This document shows, one piece after another, positions 1-8,299 of a stretch of 64,000 bases of DNA. Each line of letters starts with the position of its first letter. Positions within the stretch are counted from its first letter, which is position 1. Both the position numbers and the translations under genes were made by a program. This DNA is from Lactobacillus melliventris (lineage in GTDB: Bacteria; Bacillota; Bacilli; Lactobacillales; Lactobacillaceae). The stretch is from positions 186,001 through 250,000 of the forward strand of contig NZ_JAAEEB010000002.1 in NCBI RefSeq assembly GCF_013346935.1, written 5' to 3'. The notes below the pieces were generated by a model. That model ran no database searches, was not told where the DNA came from, and saw nothing but the letters and a program-made list of their open reading frames with translations.

Positions 1-9
1 AGAATTAAA

Positions 10-1125
10 ATGAACATTTCAGATTTAACTCGAATTAACTTAAATGAAGAAAATCGGACAATATCACCTGAAAATTTATCTGGCGCTAAGGGAAAAGCCG
101 CAATGAGTGCCAGTGACTTGGGTCCCAGCCGCAAAGGCAATGGCTCCATTAAATTACCTCAAGGAAAAACTGTAACCATAGCTGATATTCATTCTGCAGG
201 AGAAATTAGACATATTTGGATGACAATTGCTGATGCAACACCAGCAGGTAGTTTTGTACTGCGGGATGTAGTTTTGAAAATGTATTGGGACGGAGCAGAC
301 AAGCCGGCAGTTGAAGTTCCTATTGGTGATTTTTTCTGTAATGGTTTTGGTGAACGGTGTGAAATTAATTCTGCTTTAATTACTGTTAACCCAACAGGTG
401 GCTTTAACACTTATTTTCCAATGCCGTTTAGAAAATCCGCTAAAATTACAATCACAAACGAACATCCAGGTGATATTGACGGTTTCTTTTATGGTATTGA
501 TTATGTTATCAAAGATGTGCCCGAAGATGCCGCATACTTTCACGCTGCTTGGAATAGACAAGAATATACTCAAAAACAAAATGATTTTGTAATTTTACCT
601 TCTATAAAAGGTCCTGGACATTTTGTAGGAGTCTATTTTGAAGTCTGTGCTTTACAACGTTATTGGTGGGGTGAAGGAGAATTCAAATTTTATATTGATG
701 GCGATACCAATTACCCAACAGTTACTTCTACAGGTACTGAAGATTATTTTGGTGGAGCTTGGGCATTTCATCAAAAAGACAAAAATGGTAAGACATATGC
801 CCAAACTTTTCAAAGGCCTTTTATGGGATATCCATTTATGTCAAAGGTAGATCATACTCGGGATGAATTTAATAATGGTGAGTTAATGCCTTTACACGCA
901 TTTGGCAATGATGCTTTGCCAATGCATGGGTTATATCGCTTTCACTTATTAGATCCAATTCGGTTTAAACACGATTTAAAGGTAACTGTCCAGCAAATCG
1001 GTAATAATGATATTCAATTGTTTGAGCGTTCAGATGATGTTGCTGCCGTTGCTTATTGGTACTCAGCAGAAAAAGCAAGTGATTTACCAGCTATTGCTCC
1101 CCAACCGGAAAGGGTGCCACGCTAG
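10..1125 (+). CDS. DUF2961 / glycoside hydrolase family 172 protein
   Basis: Predicted cytoplasmic carbohydrate-active protein of the DUF2961 family, now GH172, whose characterised members act on fructose or arabinofuranose linkages. Family hallmarks are present: VPIGDFF (about residues 103-109), GFNTYFPMPF (131-140), GEGEFKFYIDGD (221-232) and TGTEDYFGGAW (241-251). The acidic residues in the last two blocks are the likely catalytic pair by family analogy. There is no signal peptide or membrane segment. The 371-residue length fits the family. The reading frame is still open at the window edge, so the start is not certain. The substrate cannot be told from sequence and no transporter is next to it in the window. 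Confidence 0.85.
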   Translation: MNISDLTRINLNEENRTISPENLSGAKGKAAMSASDLGPSRKGNGSIKLPQGKTVTIADIHSAGEIRHIWMTIADATPAGSFVLRDVVLKMYWDGADKPAVEVPIGDFFCNGFGERCEINSALITVNPTGGFNTYFPMPFRKSAKITITNEHPGDIDGFFYGIDYVIKDVPEDAAYFHAAWNRQEYTQKQNDFVILPSIKGPGHFVGVYFEVCALQRYWWGEGEFKFYIDGDTNYPTVTSTGTEDYFGGAWAFHQKDKNGKTYAQTFQRPFMGYPFMSKVDHTRDEFNNGELMPLHAFGNDALPMHGLYRFHLLDPIRFKHDLKVTVQQIGNNDIQLFERSDDVAAVAYWYSAEKASDLPAIAPQPERVPR

Positions 1126-1146
1126 GTATTTATAAATGATAAATTA

Positions 1147-1187
1147 AAAACGTGATTCTGCTACGATAATAGAACCACGTTTTTTTG
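1147..1187 (+). terminator. Rho-independent terminator after the GH172 gene
   Basis: An 11-bp inverted repeat (1149-1159 with 1171-1181, one mismatch) is followed by a run of T. It sits 20 bases after the GH172 stop codon. Confidence 0.85.
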
Positions 1188-1563
1188 AGCACAGGTAACA
1201 GCCAAAATTTCTGGTTTCTTCATTGTACTCTACATCTATTTGAAAACATCATGTTTTATAAATAGTATACAATTTTACTATATTTAATGGTTTTCGTATT
1301 AGATGGCCTATCTTTAGCTACAGTAAAATAATTATTTAAAAAGTCCTTCATGCTTTTAAAAAATATACAGTAAGCTTTTAGCAGAATGGTAAAATATTTA
1401 TATAATTGAAAAGTAATTTAGTATAACTTTTTGTAATAGTAAGACCTAATTAATTGGTATTTTAAGTTGAATACTTTTCAGTGGATAATAAAATAAGGCA
1501 ATTTGATTATTTTAATAATGAAAAATTAAAGCCCACCAATTATATCAAAGAAAAGAGATCAGA
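1188..1563. other. AT-rich intergenic region before the DUF3737 gene
   Basis: About 375 bases without a supportable gene. It must hold the promoter of the downstream beta-helix protein, but I see no well-formed -35/-10 pair, no riboswitch and no repeat. Confidence 0.5.
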
Positions 1564-2454
1564 ATGAGCATTATCAAAAATCATTTTTTTGCAGGTGAAA
1601 GAATTCTTTTTGGACTAAAAGATGCACAGCTGGAAGGAATAACTTTTGGAGAGGGTGAGTCACCACTAAAGGAAGCCAGTAAAATTAGCATTAAAGACTC
1701 TGTTTTTAAGTGGAAATATCCTTTGTGGTATGACAATGACATCACTGTCGATAATACTGTTTTTGAAACTATGGCTCGTAGTGGTATCTGGTATACCAAA
1801 AATATTGCGATTAAAAATTCGGCTTTACAAGCACCAAAGCTATTTAGAAGAGCAGAAAAAATAAATTTAGACCATGTTCATTTTGCAAATGCTGAAGAGA
1901 CAATGTGGACATGCAAGGACATTCGCATTACCAATAGTCAAATTAACGGTGATTATTTTGGCAAAGATAGTCAAAATATTTATCTTGACCACGTCAGTGT
2001 GGTTGGCAACTATGTTTTTGATGGTGCTCAAAATGTTGAAGTACATAATTCTACTTTTGTTTCTAAAGATGCCTTTTGGAATTGCGAAAATGTTAGTGTT
2101 TATGACTCAACAATTGATGGGGAATATTTAGCATGGAATAGCCACAATATTAAGTTCATTAATTGTCAGATTGAAAGTGATCAAGGACTTAATTACATTG
2201 ACCATTTGGAACTAAAAAATACCAGTTTAATTCACACGGACTTAGCTTTTGAATATGTTTCTGATATCGATGCTACGGTTTCAAGTAAAATTGACAGTGT
2301 CAAGAATCCAATTTCCGGTAGAATTTCTGCTCCTGCAATTGGTAAATTGATTCTAGATCCACAAAAAATTACTCCCGCTAAAACGGAAATTATCTGTGCT
2401 AAAATTGATGAGAAGATTGATCATTCAGATGAAAATCAGAAACCAGAGGATTAA
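1564..2454 (+). CDS. DUF3737 family right-handed beta-helix protein
   Basis: A 296-residue protein of the DUF3737 family, common in lactic acid bacteria and clostridia. Most of it (residues 30-220) is a run of short beta-strand repeats with periodic Asn/Asp and hydrophobics, such as ISIKDSVF, ITVDNTVF, IAIKNSAL and IYLDHVSV, which is the pattern of a parallel beta-helix. There is no signal peptide, so it is probably cytoplasmic. The C-terminal 50 residues are charged and look unstructured. The function of the family is unknown; polysaccharide binding is only suggested by the fold. The MalY-type aminotransferase starts 5 bases after its stop, so the two are probably co-transcribed. Confidence 0.85.
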   Translation: MSIIKNHFFAGERILFGLKDAQLEGITFGEGESPLKEASKISIKDSVFKWKYPLWYDNDITVDNTVFETMARSGIWYTKNIAIKNSALQAPKLFRRAEKINLDHVHFANAEETMWTCKDIRITNSQINGDYFGKDSQNIYLDHVSVVGNYVFDGAQNVEVHNSTFVSKDAFWNCENVSVYDSTIDGEYLAWNSHNIKFINCQIESDQGLNYIDHLELKNTSLIHTDLAFEYVSDIDATVSSKIDSVKNPISGRISAPAIGKLILDPQKITPAKTEIICAKIDEKIDHSDENQKPED

Positions 2455-2459
2455 GTATA

Positions 2460-3626
2460 ATGAATAGATATGATTTTGTTAATGCACCGGATAGAAGTAC
2501 GACGGACTCAGTCAAGTGGCATATTAAAAAAGGCGACTTACCAATGTCAATTGCCGACATGGACTTTAAAACTGCACCGGAAATTATTGCTGCAATGAAA
2601 GAAAAAATTAGTCTCGGTGTTTTTGGCTATGAGTGGCCTGAAAATGATTATTTTAATGCTGTCGCAGATTGGTATGAAAAAGAGCACGGTCATCGGCCAG
2701 AGCAGGAATGGCTGATTTTTACTACGGGTGTAGTACCAGCAATTTCTTCAGTTGTGCGGCGAATCTCTCACATTGGTGACAATGTTTTAGTGCAAGCACC
2801 TGTTTATAATGTTTTTTATAATTCAATTGAAAATAACGGTCGACACGTTTTAAGTAATGATCTGCAGTTTGATGGCTCAAATTATAAGATCAATTGGGAA
2901 GACTTGGAACAAAAATTAGCATTACCTCTGACGACACTAATGATTTTTTGTAATCCGCATAATCCTGTAGGAAAGGTATGGACTCAAGAAGAAGTTCAAA
3001 AAATTGCTGATTTATGCTTTAAACATCATGTGGTACTTTTGTCTGATGAAATTCATGGTGATCTGATACGCAAAGGGCCAGATTATACTCCTGCCTTTTC
3101 AGTAAATGGTCCTGCACGTGACAACGTCATTTCCTTGGTTTCGCCAAGTAAGACCTTTAACGTTGCAGCTTTACATGCAGCAACTGCTATCGTACCGAAT
3201 AATAACTTGCGTGCTATGGTTAATCGCGGTCTCAATAGTGACGAAGTTGCAGAACCTAATTTGTTGGCTATTCCAGGAACAATTGCTGCGTATGAACATG
3301 GTCATGATTGGCTGCAAGCATTGATTAAGCAGCTAAATGTTAATTTTACATATGCTCAAGAATTTATCAGCAATAATCTTCCCCAAGTAAAAGTGGTCTC
3401 AGGCAAGGCAACATATTTAATTTGGCTTAATGTTGAACAGATTAGTACCGACTCGCAAGAACTAGCTGACTACTTAGAAAAGAAAACAGGTCTGGTTTTA
3501 TCACCGGGGAGTATTTATCGCGGTAACGGTCACAACTTTTTACGCATGAACCTTGCTTGCCCGTTAACAATGGTTAAAGATGGCTTAGAAAGGTTAAAGA
3601 CAGGACTGACAGAATATTCTGCTTAA
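2460..3626 (+). CDS. MalY/PatB-type aminotransferase (probable cystathionine beta-lyase)
   Basis: PLP-dependent class I/II aminotransferase of the MalY/PatB branch, which typically cleaves cystathionine or related C-S bonds in the cytoplasm. The N-terminal signature with SIADMDFKTAPEI is characteristic of the branch. FCNPHNPVG and LSDEIHGDL line the cofactor site, and Lys231 in SPSKTFN is the PLP-binding lysine. At 388 residues it is full length. An AGAGGA ribosome site lies in the end of the preceding gene. A methionine/cysteine metabolism role is inferred from the family; no sulfur genes adjoin it. Confidence 0.88.
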   Translation: MNRYDFVNAPDRSTTDSVKWHIKKGDLPMSIADMDFKTAPEIIAAMKEKISLGVFGYEWPENDYFNAVADWYEKEHGHRPEQEWLIFTTGVVPAISSVVRRISHIGDNVLVQAPVYNVFYNSIENNGRHVLSNDLQFDGSNYKINWEDLEQKLALPLTTLMIFCNPHNPVGKVWTQEEVQKIADLCFKHHVVLLSDEIHGDLIRKGPDYTPAFSVNGPARDNVISLVSPSKTFNVAALHAATAIVPNNNLRAMVNRGLNSDEVAEPNLLAIPGTIAAYEHGHDWLQALIKQLNVNFTYAQEFISNNLPQVKVVSGKATYLIWLNVEQISTDSQELADYLEKKTGLVLSPGSIYRGNGHNFLRMNLACPLTMVKDGLERLKTGLTEYSA

Positions 3627-3633
3627 ATCTGTT

Positions 3634-3671
3634 AAAAAGACGACTATGGCAATTAGCATAGTCGTTTTTTG
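3634..3671 (+). terminator. Rho-independent terminator after the MalY-type gene
   Basis: CGACTATG (3641-3648) pairs with CATAGTCG (3657-3664), with A-rich and T-rich flanks that extend the stem and form the U-tract. Confidence 0.9.
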
Positions 3672-3719
3672 ATTAGAAAGTAATCAAAAAAGCTAACTAG
3701 TGTTATAAACCGAAATTAA

Positions 3720-3735
3720 TGTTTCATGTGAAACT
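3720..3735. promoter_or_regulatory. parS-like site 1 (ParB-type binding sequence)
   Basis: TGTTTCATGTGAAACT matches the Firmicute parS consensus TGTTTCACGTGAAACA at 14 of 16 positions and keeps both GTTTCA/TGAAAC arms, with TG instead of CG in the centre. A second near-identical site lies 1.15 kb away. ParB binding is an inference. Confidence 0.4.
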
Positions 3736-3787
3736 TAAAAAACAAAAAGGTAATAAATATGGCAGATTATATATTTGAGTCAGTGGT

Positions 3788-3801
3788 ATTTCCCGGGAAA
3801 T
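3788..3801. promoter_or_regulatory. Noc-binding site (NBS), exact consensus, copy 1
   Basis: ATTTCCCGGGAAAT is the complete 14-bp palindromic consensus known for the Bacillus nucleoid occlusion protein Noc. An exact 14-mer is not expected by chance in a window of this size, and a second exact copy occurs near 9.9 kb. It would anchor Noc-DNA complexes that keep division away from the nucleoid. Confidence 0.75.
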
Positions 3802-3869
3802 GTTGCTAAAACCGATATTAATTAAATTAGAATTTAAGTAAGCGGCTTTGCTGTCATTGCATTAAGTCA

Positions 3870-4125
3870 CAGTTAATAGCATGTAAGGTCGATTCCCTTG
3901 ATGATGCTAGTGGAAAGCTTCTTCGGAATATTCAAACGAGAAAAGTTTTATGGCTTTGAGAAGCAGTTTAAAAATTTCACTGAACTAAAAGATGCAATCA
4001 GAGACTACATTGAGTATTACAATCAGAAAAGAATAGAAATCAAACTAAAAGGACTAACTCCGATTGAATATCAGAAGTTAGTCCTCAATTAATAAAGTGT
4101 CCCAATTTTAGGGTTCACATCACAA
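3870..4125 (+). mobile_element. Decayed 3' end of an IS3-family (IS150-like) insertion sequence
   Basis: The last ~65 codons of an OrfB-type transposase are readable: VESFFGIFKREKFYGF and YIEYYNQKRI, up to the TPIEYQKLVLN end at 4092. The upstream part (SLDDA, about 3897-3908) continues in a different frame, so a small deletion breaks the integrase region just before VESFF. The rest of the element and the DDE catalytic core are absent. The bases after the stop (TGTCCCAATTTTAGGGTTCACATCA, about 4098-4120) match the outer end of a second remnant at 37.55 kb. It is not mobile on its own. Confidence 0.8.
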
Positions 4126-4244
4126 ATTTACCATGACTCTTAATTTATATAATTAATTTGCTAAATATACAAATATTAAATCGATTATTTATATATTGTT
4201 TATTGAAACAACCGTTTTATTTGCCGTTTTTAAGTTGTAAAAAA

Positions 4245-4802
4245 TTAATTTTTAGATTTATTTTTTTGAAAGTGCTGAGCAAGTTGAATGGCAGTGGTGA
4301 TGTAGTCAAGAATAGTTGAGACAGCTAATATGATGCCTTTGAAATTAACTGAGTCTTCAAAAATTAGCGGTAGTTGAGCACCCATTGCAATAAACAGAAC
4401 TATGATCAAAAGTTTACCCGGAGAAAATTTGCCATTACTACTTGTGAACTTATCTAATAAAGTTTGAATCTTTTTTGTTGTTTGTGGTGATAGTTGCATT
4501 TTCTGAGCAAGAATTTTTAAAAAGGTGCTATTTTTAAAGACAGAGACTAATTGATCATTTGCTTCTGTGGATAATTGTTTTAGTTGTTCTGCAATATGTT
4601 TATTATGCTTAGCGCAAACCTGCAATAAATTTTGAATTTGTTGTAGTCCAGATAAATTCCATGAATAATTATTTGAATTAATTCTTTCCCATAATTCTGG
4701 TATCTGTGCAATTCTTTGATTAAATTGGCTGAATAATTTCTGTGTCATTTTCGTTGGCAATATACTTTTTTGCCAATTTACTAACTGATTTTTAATATGC
4801 AT
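4245..4802 (-). CDS. Hypothetical membrane-anchored protein
   Basis: I do not recognise this 185-residue protein. Residues 1-125 are polar, rich in Gln, Asn and Lys, and mostly helical in character, with QLKQLSTEANDQL and KKIQTLLDKF stretches that could form coiled coil. A hydrophobic segment (about 129-148, KLLIIVLFIAMGAQLPLIF) is followed by a second, weaker one (about 154-173), then a basic tail NKSKN. This suggests a membrane protein with a large N-terminal cytoplasmic domain. An AGGAAAAGGAAG ribosome site precedes the start. It stands alone between an IS remnant and a parS-like site. Confidence 0.6.
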   Translation of the reverse strand: MHIKNQLVNWQKSILPTKMTQKLFSQFNQRIAQIPELWERINSNNYSWNLSGLQQIQNLLQVCAKHNKHIAEQLKQLSTEANDQLVSVFKNSTFLKILAQKMQLSPQTTKKIQTLLDKFTSSNGKFSPGKLLIIVLFIAMGAQLPLIFEDSVNFKGIILAVSTILDYITTAIQLAQHFQKNKSKN

Positions 4803-4878
4803 AAGATATACTTCCTTTTCCTAATTATAGCAAGGTTGGAAATTATACAATCTTTATATGCTTAAATTAAAATTTCCT

Positions 4879-4894
4879 TTTTTCATGTGAAACA
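4879..4894. promoter_or_regulatory. parS-like site 2
   Basis: TTTTTCATGTGAAACA matches the parS consensus at 14 of 16 positions and shares a 13-bp core (TTTCATGTGAAAC) with the site at 3720. The two flank the IS remnant and the unknown membrane protein. Confidence 0.4.
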
Positions 4895-5076
4895 TTATTA
4901 CGGGTCACTTGATGATAGAGACATGGTTCATTATTTAAAAGAATTATTGCATAAATGATGAAGCTAGATATATTAACGAAAGTAATTGACCGTAAACTCA
5001 CTTTTTCTAATGAAGCTATCAAAAAGCAGAGCATGGATGAGCGTAAAAATAGTCAGGAGAAATATTAGCTGACAAA
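4895..5076. other. Intergenic DNA with short gene-like debris
   Basis: A stretch from 4958 reads as about 36 codons up to a TAG near 5068 (MKLDILTKVIDRKLTF...), but it has no ribosome site and no recognisable match. An open stretch just before it ends in TGA. It may be the tail of a lost gene, and I do not call it coding. Confidence 0.25.
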
Positions 5077-5118
5077 GAAAAAGTGCAATAATGACACTAA
5101 AGGTAAATTATTGCACCT
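5077..5118 (-). terminator. Terminator of the DUF805 gene
   Basis: A perfect 10-bp stem (5083-5092 with 5107-5116, GTGCAATAAT). On the minus strand it is followed by TTTTTCTTTG, so it ends transcription of the DUF805 gene. Confidence 0.85.
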
Positions 5119-5170
5119 GGTTTATATTGCTTTAAATAAAACTAAGTTTTTATTGAAACGGGAATACTTT

Positions 5171-5536
5171 TTAATCGTAATTATTTGCTTTGGATGGTAA
5201 TAACATTAGAATTATGAACCAAATGTCGCCAATGATTGGGACTATCATGATTAAAATCCACCAAGCAGAATGATTACTGTCATGTAAACGGCGAAAGCGC
5301 AAAGATAACATTGCAATCCAGACAACAAAGGATATGATGAGAGAGCTCGTCTTGATGCTCCAATCGCCCCAATTATAAATATCATTAATTGAGTGACCTA
5401 ATATGCTCTCAACTAAATTCATCAAAATAAAAGCTAATATCCAATTAATAATCACCGGCCACCAATATTCTGAACGATTAGCAGTGCCAGAAAAATTAAA
5501 AATATTCTGCCAGAACTTTTTATATGATTTAATCAT
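5171..5536 (-). CDS. DUF805 family membrane protein
   Basis: A small integral membrane protein of the DUF805 family, found widely in bacteria and phages, with no established function. The family signature is visible: an N-terminal aromatic-rich block (FWQNIFNFSGTANRSEYWW) and RFRRLHDSNHSAWW before the last hydrophobic segments. Four hydrophobic stretches are present. The frame is open further upstream, but I start at ATG 5536 because TAGGAGG lies 8 bases before it and the family begins there; this gives 121 residues. Confidence 0.85.
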   Translation of the reverse strand: MIKSYKKFWQNIFNFSGTANRSEYWWPVIINWILAFILMNLVESILGHSINDIYNWGDWSIKTSSLIISFVVWIAMLSLRFRRLHDSNHSAWWILIMIVPIIGDIWFIILMLLPSKANNYD

Positions 5537-5696
5537 TAAATATTTCCTCCTACTTTTACCTAATAAATTCATCATAGTGCATTGCAAGAGAATGGGCAAA
5601 GATAAAGGCTTTATGTGAATTAATAAGCATTATTTTTGTTTTATTATTATAAAAGCGGTATCTTGAACTTGAATTTATTGAAGGGAGAAAGTACAA

Positions 5697-6584
5697 ATGG
5701 ACAATAATTTATCAGACCCGTTAAAACGCTATCATCACGATGATTTTCCTAAGCAATCACAGGAATATCCTGGACTGCAAAGTAAAATGGATCCTGCACC
5801 TGCTGGTGACATGGCCGACTATGAAGGACATGGATTGTTAAAGGGGCGCAATGCCCTTGTCACAGGTGGTGATTCCGGTATTGGCCGCGCTGTAGCGATT
5901 GGTTTTGCCAAAGAAGGAGCAGATGTAGCCATTCAGTATTTGCCAGAAGAAGAGTCAGATGCTAAAGATACAGCTGAATTGATTAAAAAGGCTGGACGTA
6001 AAGCAGTTTTGCTGCCAGCTGATTTCCGTAAACGTGGCGAAGCAGCAAAAGTTGTTGAGAAAACTGTCAAAGAATTGGGCAGTTTAGAATTACTGGTAAT
6101 GAACGCAGCTATCCAACAAAATGTTGATGGCATTGAGAACTTATCGCTTGATCAAGTTCACGATACTTTTGAAGTTAATATCATTTCAATGTTTGAGATG
6201 GCTAAGGCTGCAGTACCACACATGAAGCCGGGCAGCGTAATTCTGACCTCGACTTCTTTGGAAGGCTTCAGTCCATCACCAATATTGCTTGATTATGCAG
6301 CTACCAAAGCAGCAATTGTCAGCTTTTCTATTAATTTGGCTCAAAGTCTTGCACCTAAAGGAATTAGGGTTAACAGTGTTGCACCTGGTCCTGTTTGGAC
6401 ACCTCTGCAAGTTTGTGGAGGTCAACCAACTGCAGCTCTTTCCAAGTTTGGTCAGGAAGTACTGTTGAAACGTGCAGGACAGCCTGATGAAATAGCTCAT
6501 GTTTATATTTTCTTAGCTTCAAACTTGGCGAGTTATGTAACAGGTCAAGTTTATGGTGCCACAGGTGGACCAGCTATTAACTAA
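5697..6584 (+). CDS. SDR family oxidoreductase (YhdF/YhxC-type)
   Basis: NAD(P)-dependent short-chain dehydrogenase of the stress-linked YhdF/YhxC group, recognised by its ~45-residue N-terminal extension (DPLKRYHHDDFPKQ...PAPAGDM) before the Rossmann domain. The cofactor loop is TGGDSGIG (about residue 56-63), NAA is at about 137-139, and the catalytic Tyr-Lys is in YAATK. At 295 residues it is full length. An AGGGAGAAAG ribosome site precedes the ATG. The substrate is unknown. It is monocistronic with its own terminator. Confidence 0.88.
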   Translation: MDNNLSDPLKRYHHDDFPKQSQEYPGLQSKMDPAPAGDMADYEGHGLLKGRNALVTGGDSGIGRAVAIGFAKEGADVAIQYLPEEESDAKDTAELIKKAGRKAVLLPADFRKRGEAAKVVEKTVKELGSLELLVMNAAIQQNVDGIENLSLDQVHDTFEVNIISMFEMAKAAVPHMKPGSVILTSTSLEGFSPSPILLDYAATKAAIVSFSINLAQSLAPKGIRVNSVAPGPVWTPLQVCGGQPTAALSKFGQEVLLKRAGQPDEIAHVYIFLASNLASYVTGQVYGATGGPAIN

Positions 6585-6605
6585 AGGATAATAAATTAAA
6601 TTTAA

Positions 6606-6648
6606 TTTCCGTTTTTGCCTCTGTGTAAGTAAAAACGGATTTTTTTAT
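6606..6648 (+). terminator. Rho-independent terminator after the SDR gene
   Basis: TCCGTTTTT (6608-6616) pairs with AAAAACGGA (6631-6639) and is followed by a T run. Confidence 0.9.
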
Positions 6649-6729
6649 GCAAAATTTGCTTTTTGGAAAGGGCTTCAGTATATTAAATAATTAATTAGTA
6701 TTTAATATCCAAATAATAGAGGTGAAGAA

Positions 6730-7215
6730 ATGAATAAAAGTATTTTTCAAAAAATAGCAATGCTGTCGCAAAAAAATGCCAGGATTATTGCAGATGAGTG
6801 GCACTACGACGGCCAATATGCTTTTTACGATATGAAAAATGATCAAGAAGATTATGATGAAATAATTTCTCCCAAATTGCGTAAAAATAATTACTTTCAG
6901 GTTTTGGATACTAACGATAATTTAGTCGCCTTCTTTTGTCTTGATCCAGATAAGGAGAAAAGAGAACAAGTTGAAGTTGGATTGGGATTGGCTCCAAATT
7001 TAACTGGTCGTGGTTTGGGCAGCGAATTTATGTCAGTTATTGAAAATTACGTTAAAAATAACTATGATTATCAAGTGATTATTTTAGCGGTTGCTGACTT
7101 TAATTTGCGTGCGATTAAAGTCTATCAAAAAGCAGGTTATGTCCAAACAGGTACAGAAAATGTGCATTCAAATGGCGGCATCTATAAATTCAATATTATG
7201 TCAAAGAAAATTTGA
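6730..7215 (+). CDS. GNAT family N-acetyltransferase
   Basis: Acetyl-CoA-dependent N-acetyltransferase. The cofactor loop is VGLGLAPNLTGRGLGSEFM (about residues 83-101), followed by the NLRAIKVYQKAGYV block typical of RimI-like members, where the Tyr is the general acid. 161 residues. An AGAGGTGAAG ribosome site is close to the ATG. The acceptor cannot be predicted. It probably heads a small operon with the deaminase-like and ASCH genes. Confidence 0.85.
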   Translation: MNKSIFQKIAMLSQKNARIIADEWHYDGQYAFYDMKNDQEDYDEIISPKLRKNNYFQVLDTNDNLVAFFCLDPDKEKREQVEVGLGLAPNLTGRGLGSEFMSVIENYVKNNYDYQVIILAVADFNLRAIKVYQKAGYVQTGTENVHSNGGIYKFNIMSKKI

Positions 7216-7260
7216 GTTTAGTTTTATAGATATTATATGAAAGAATTGAAGGTGAAAATT

Positions 7261-7653
7261 ATGGATAAAACATGGCAAAAAATGTATGAGGCAGCAAAAA
7301 AAGTACAAGGGTTCACTGCCATTGGTCCTCATATGGAAGCTGGTGGAGTCGCTGCTGCTGTTCTAGCTGAATCAGGAAAAATTTATACGGGAGTTTGTAT
7401 TGACACAGCCTGTGGATTAGGTGTCTGCGCGGAACGCAGCGCTCTTTTTAATATGATTACAAATGGTGAAACTAAAATTAGCAGAGTTTTAGCATTAATG
7501 GCAGATGGTAAAAATTGTGCTCCTTGTGGTGCTTGTCGCGAATTTATTGTTCAGTTAATGGAAAAGGATCATCAGCAAGTTGAAATTATGCTGGACTATG
7601 AAAAGGCCAAAGTCGCTACAATGGGCGAACTAACCCCGCAATGGTGGCTATAA
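7261..7653 (+). CDS. Cytidine deaminase-like zinc hydrolase
   Basis: Cytidine/blasticidin-S-deaminase fold protein. The zinc and catalytic motifs are CAERSA (Cys plus the proton-shuttling Glu) and CAPCGACRE. 130 residues from ATG 7261. I prefer this start to the upstream ATG at 7237 because AAGGTGA lies just before it and nothing lies before the other. The substrate may be cytidine or a related base. The context (GNAT, ASCH) suggests nucleoside or RNA-related housekeeping but does not fix the role. Confidence 0.8.
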   Translation: MDKTWQKMYEAAKKVQGFTAIGPHMEAGGVAAAVLAESGKIYTGVCIDTACGLGVCAERSALFNMITNGETKISRVLALMADGKNCAPCGACREFIVQLMEKDHQQVEIMLDYEKAKVATMGELTPQWWL

Positions 7654-8096
7654 TGAATAAAGAAGTAAAACAATTTTGGCAGGATTTTTGCCTAAAGCAC
7701 AATTTAGCTGCTGACACTATAGTTGACGCCTGGGCTTTTGGTTATAGTGAAAAAGATGCAGATGAATTGGCTGAGTTAGTTAGGAGAGGCATAAAAACTG
7801 CCACAACTTCAGAATATGTACCAGGTGATGAAGATATGCCTAAAGTTGGCGATTGGAACATAATTCTCGATAGTCAAGGTAAACCCGTCTGTGTTGTCCA
7901 AGACAAAGTTGTAGAAATTATTCCGTATAATCAAATTTCCGCAGAGCATGCTTATCATGAAGGAGAAGGAGATCGCAGTTATCAATATTGGCGTAAGGTT
8001 CATGATCAATTCTTTGAAGAAGAATTTAAAGCTAATGGGCAAAAATTTTATCCTCAAGCGCCAATGGTTTGTGAAACTTTTGCAAAGATTGATTAA
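7653..8096 (+). CDS. ASCH domain protein
   Basis: ASCH-domain protein (PUA-like fold, proposed RNA or modified-nucleoside binding; some homologues hydrolyse N4-acetylcytidine). The typical core AWAFGYSEKDADELAELV...GIKTATTS is present, with the basic and polar loop around residues 50-60 and a C-terminal PMVCETF strand. 147 residues. The ATG overlaps the stop of the deaminase-like gene (TAATG), so translation is probably coupled. This agrees with a shared nucleoside-related job, which is an inference. Confidence 0.82.
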   Translation: MNKEVKQFWQDFCLKHNLAADTIVDAWAFGYSEKDADELAELVRRGIKTATTSEYVPGDEDMPKVGDWNIILDSQGKPVCVVQDKVVEIIPYNQISAEHAYHEGEGDRSYQYWRKVHDQFFEEEFKANGQKFYPQAPMVCETFAKID

Positions 8097-8104
8097 TTGG
8101 GACG

Positions 8105-8132
8105 TTGCAAAATGAAAAGAATATGATATAGT
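8105..8132 (+). promoter_or_regulatory. Predicted promoter of the ABC-F leader transcript
   Basis: TTGCAA (8105-8110), 16-bp spacer, TATAGT (8127-8132). It lies directly upstream of the leader ORF and attenuator. Confidence 0.5.
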
Positions 8133-8165
8133 TAAAATAATTTAGAGAAAGAGGTTATTGCCAAA

Positions 8166-8177
8166 ATGGAGAATTAA
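8166..8177 (+). CDS. Three-codon leader ORF (Met-Glu-Asn-stop)
   Basis: ATG GAG AAT TAA preceded by AGAAAGAGG (8145-8153). Leaders of several antibiotic-responsive ABC-F genes hold very short ORFs on which a drug-stalled ribosome changes RNA folding. The position here, about 200 bases before the gene and upstream of a terminator, fits that scheme. The ribosome site spacing (12 bases) is a little long. Confidence 0.4.
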   Translation: MEN

Positions 8178-8299
8178 TTTCTGGTTTTATTAGTAAGCAA
8201 AAAGTTTGATAGCCAAAGCTTTTGTCATGCTTTTTTGCCGATAATCAGAAATTAGTATTGTCTCTTTGTGGTGATTTTTTAGTTTCACTGGCTTTTTGT

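Noticed and set aside
3759-3809. A 16-codon ORF (MADYIFESVVFPGKCC) with AAGG before it
   Set aside because: Too short, no match recognised, and its bases contain the NBS palindrome. It may be the stub of a gene cut by the IS, but it is not supportable as a gene.
4564-4574. TGTGGATAA, a perfect DnaA-box-like 9-mer
   Set aside because: A single copy inside a coding sequence with no cluster and no AT-rich unwinding region; expected by chance.
5650-5663. cre-like TAAAAGCGGTATCT before the SDR gene
   Set aside because: Only 12 of 14, with both outer positions of the consensus wrong, and no supporting promoter geometry.
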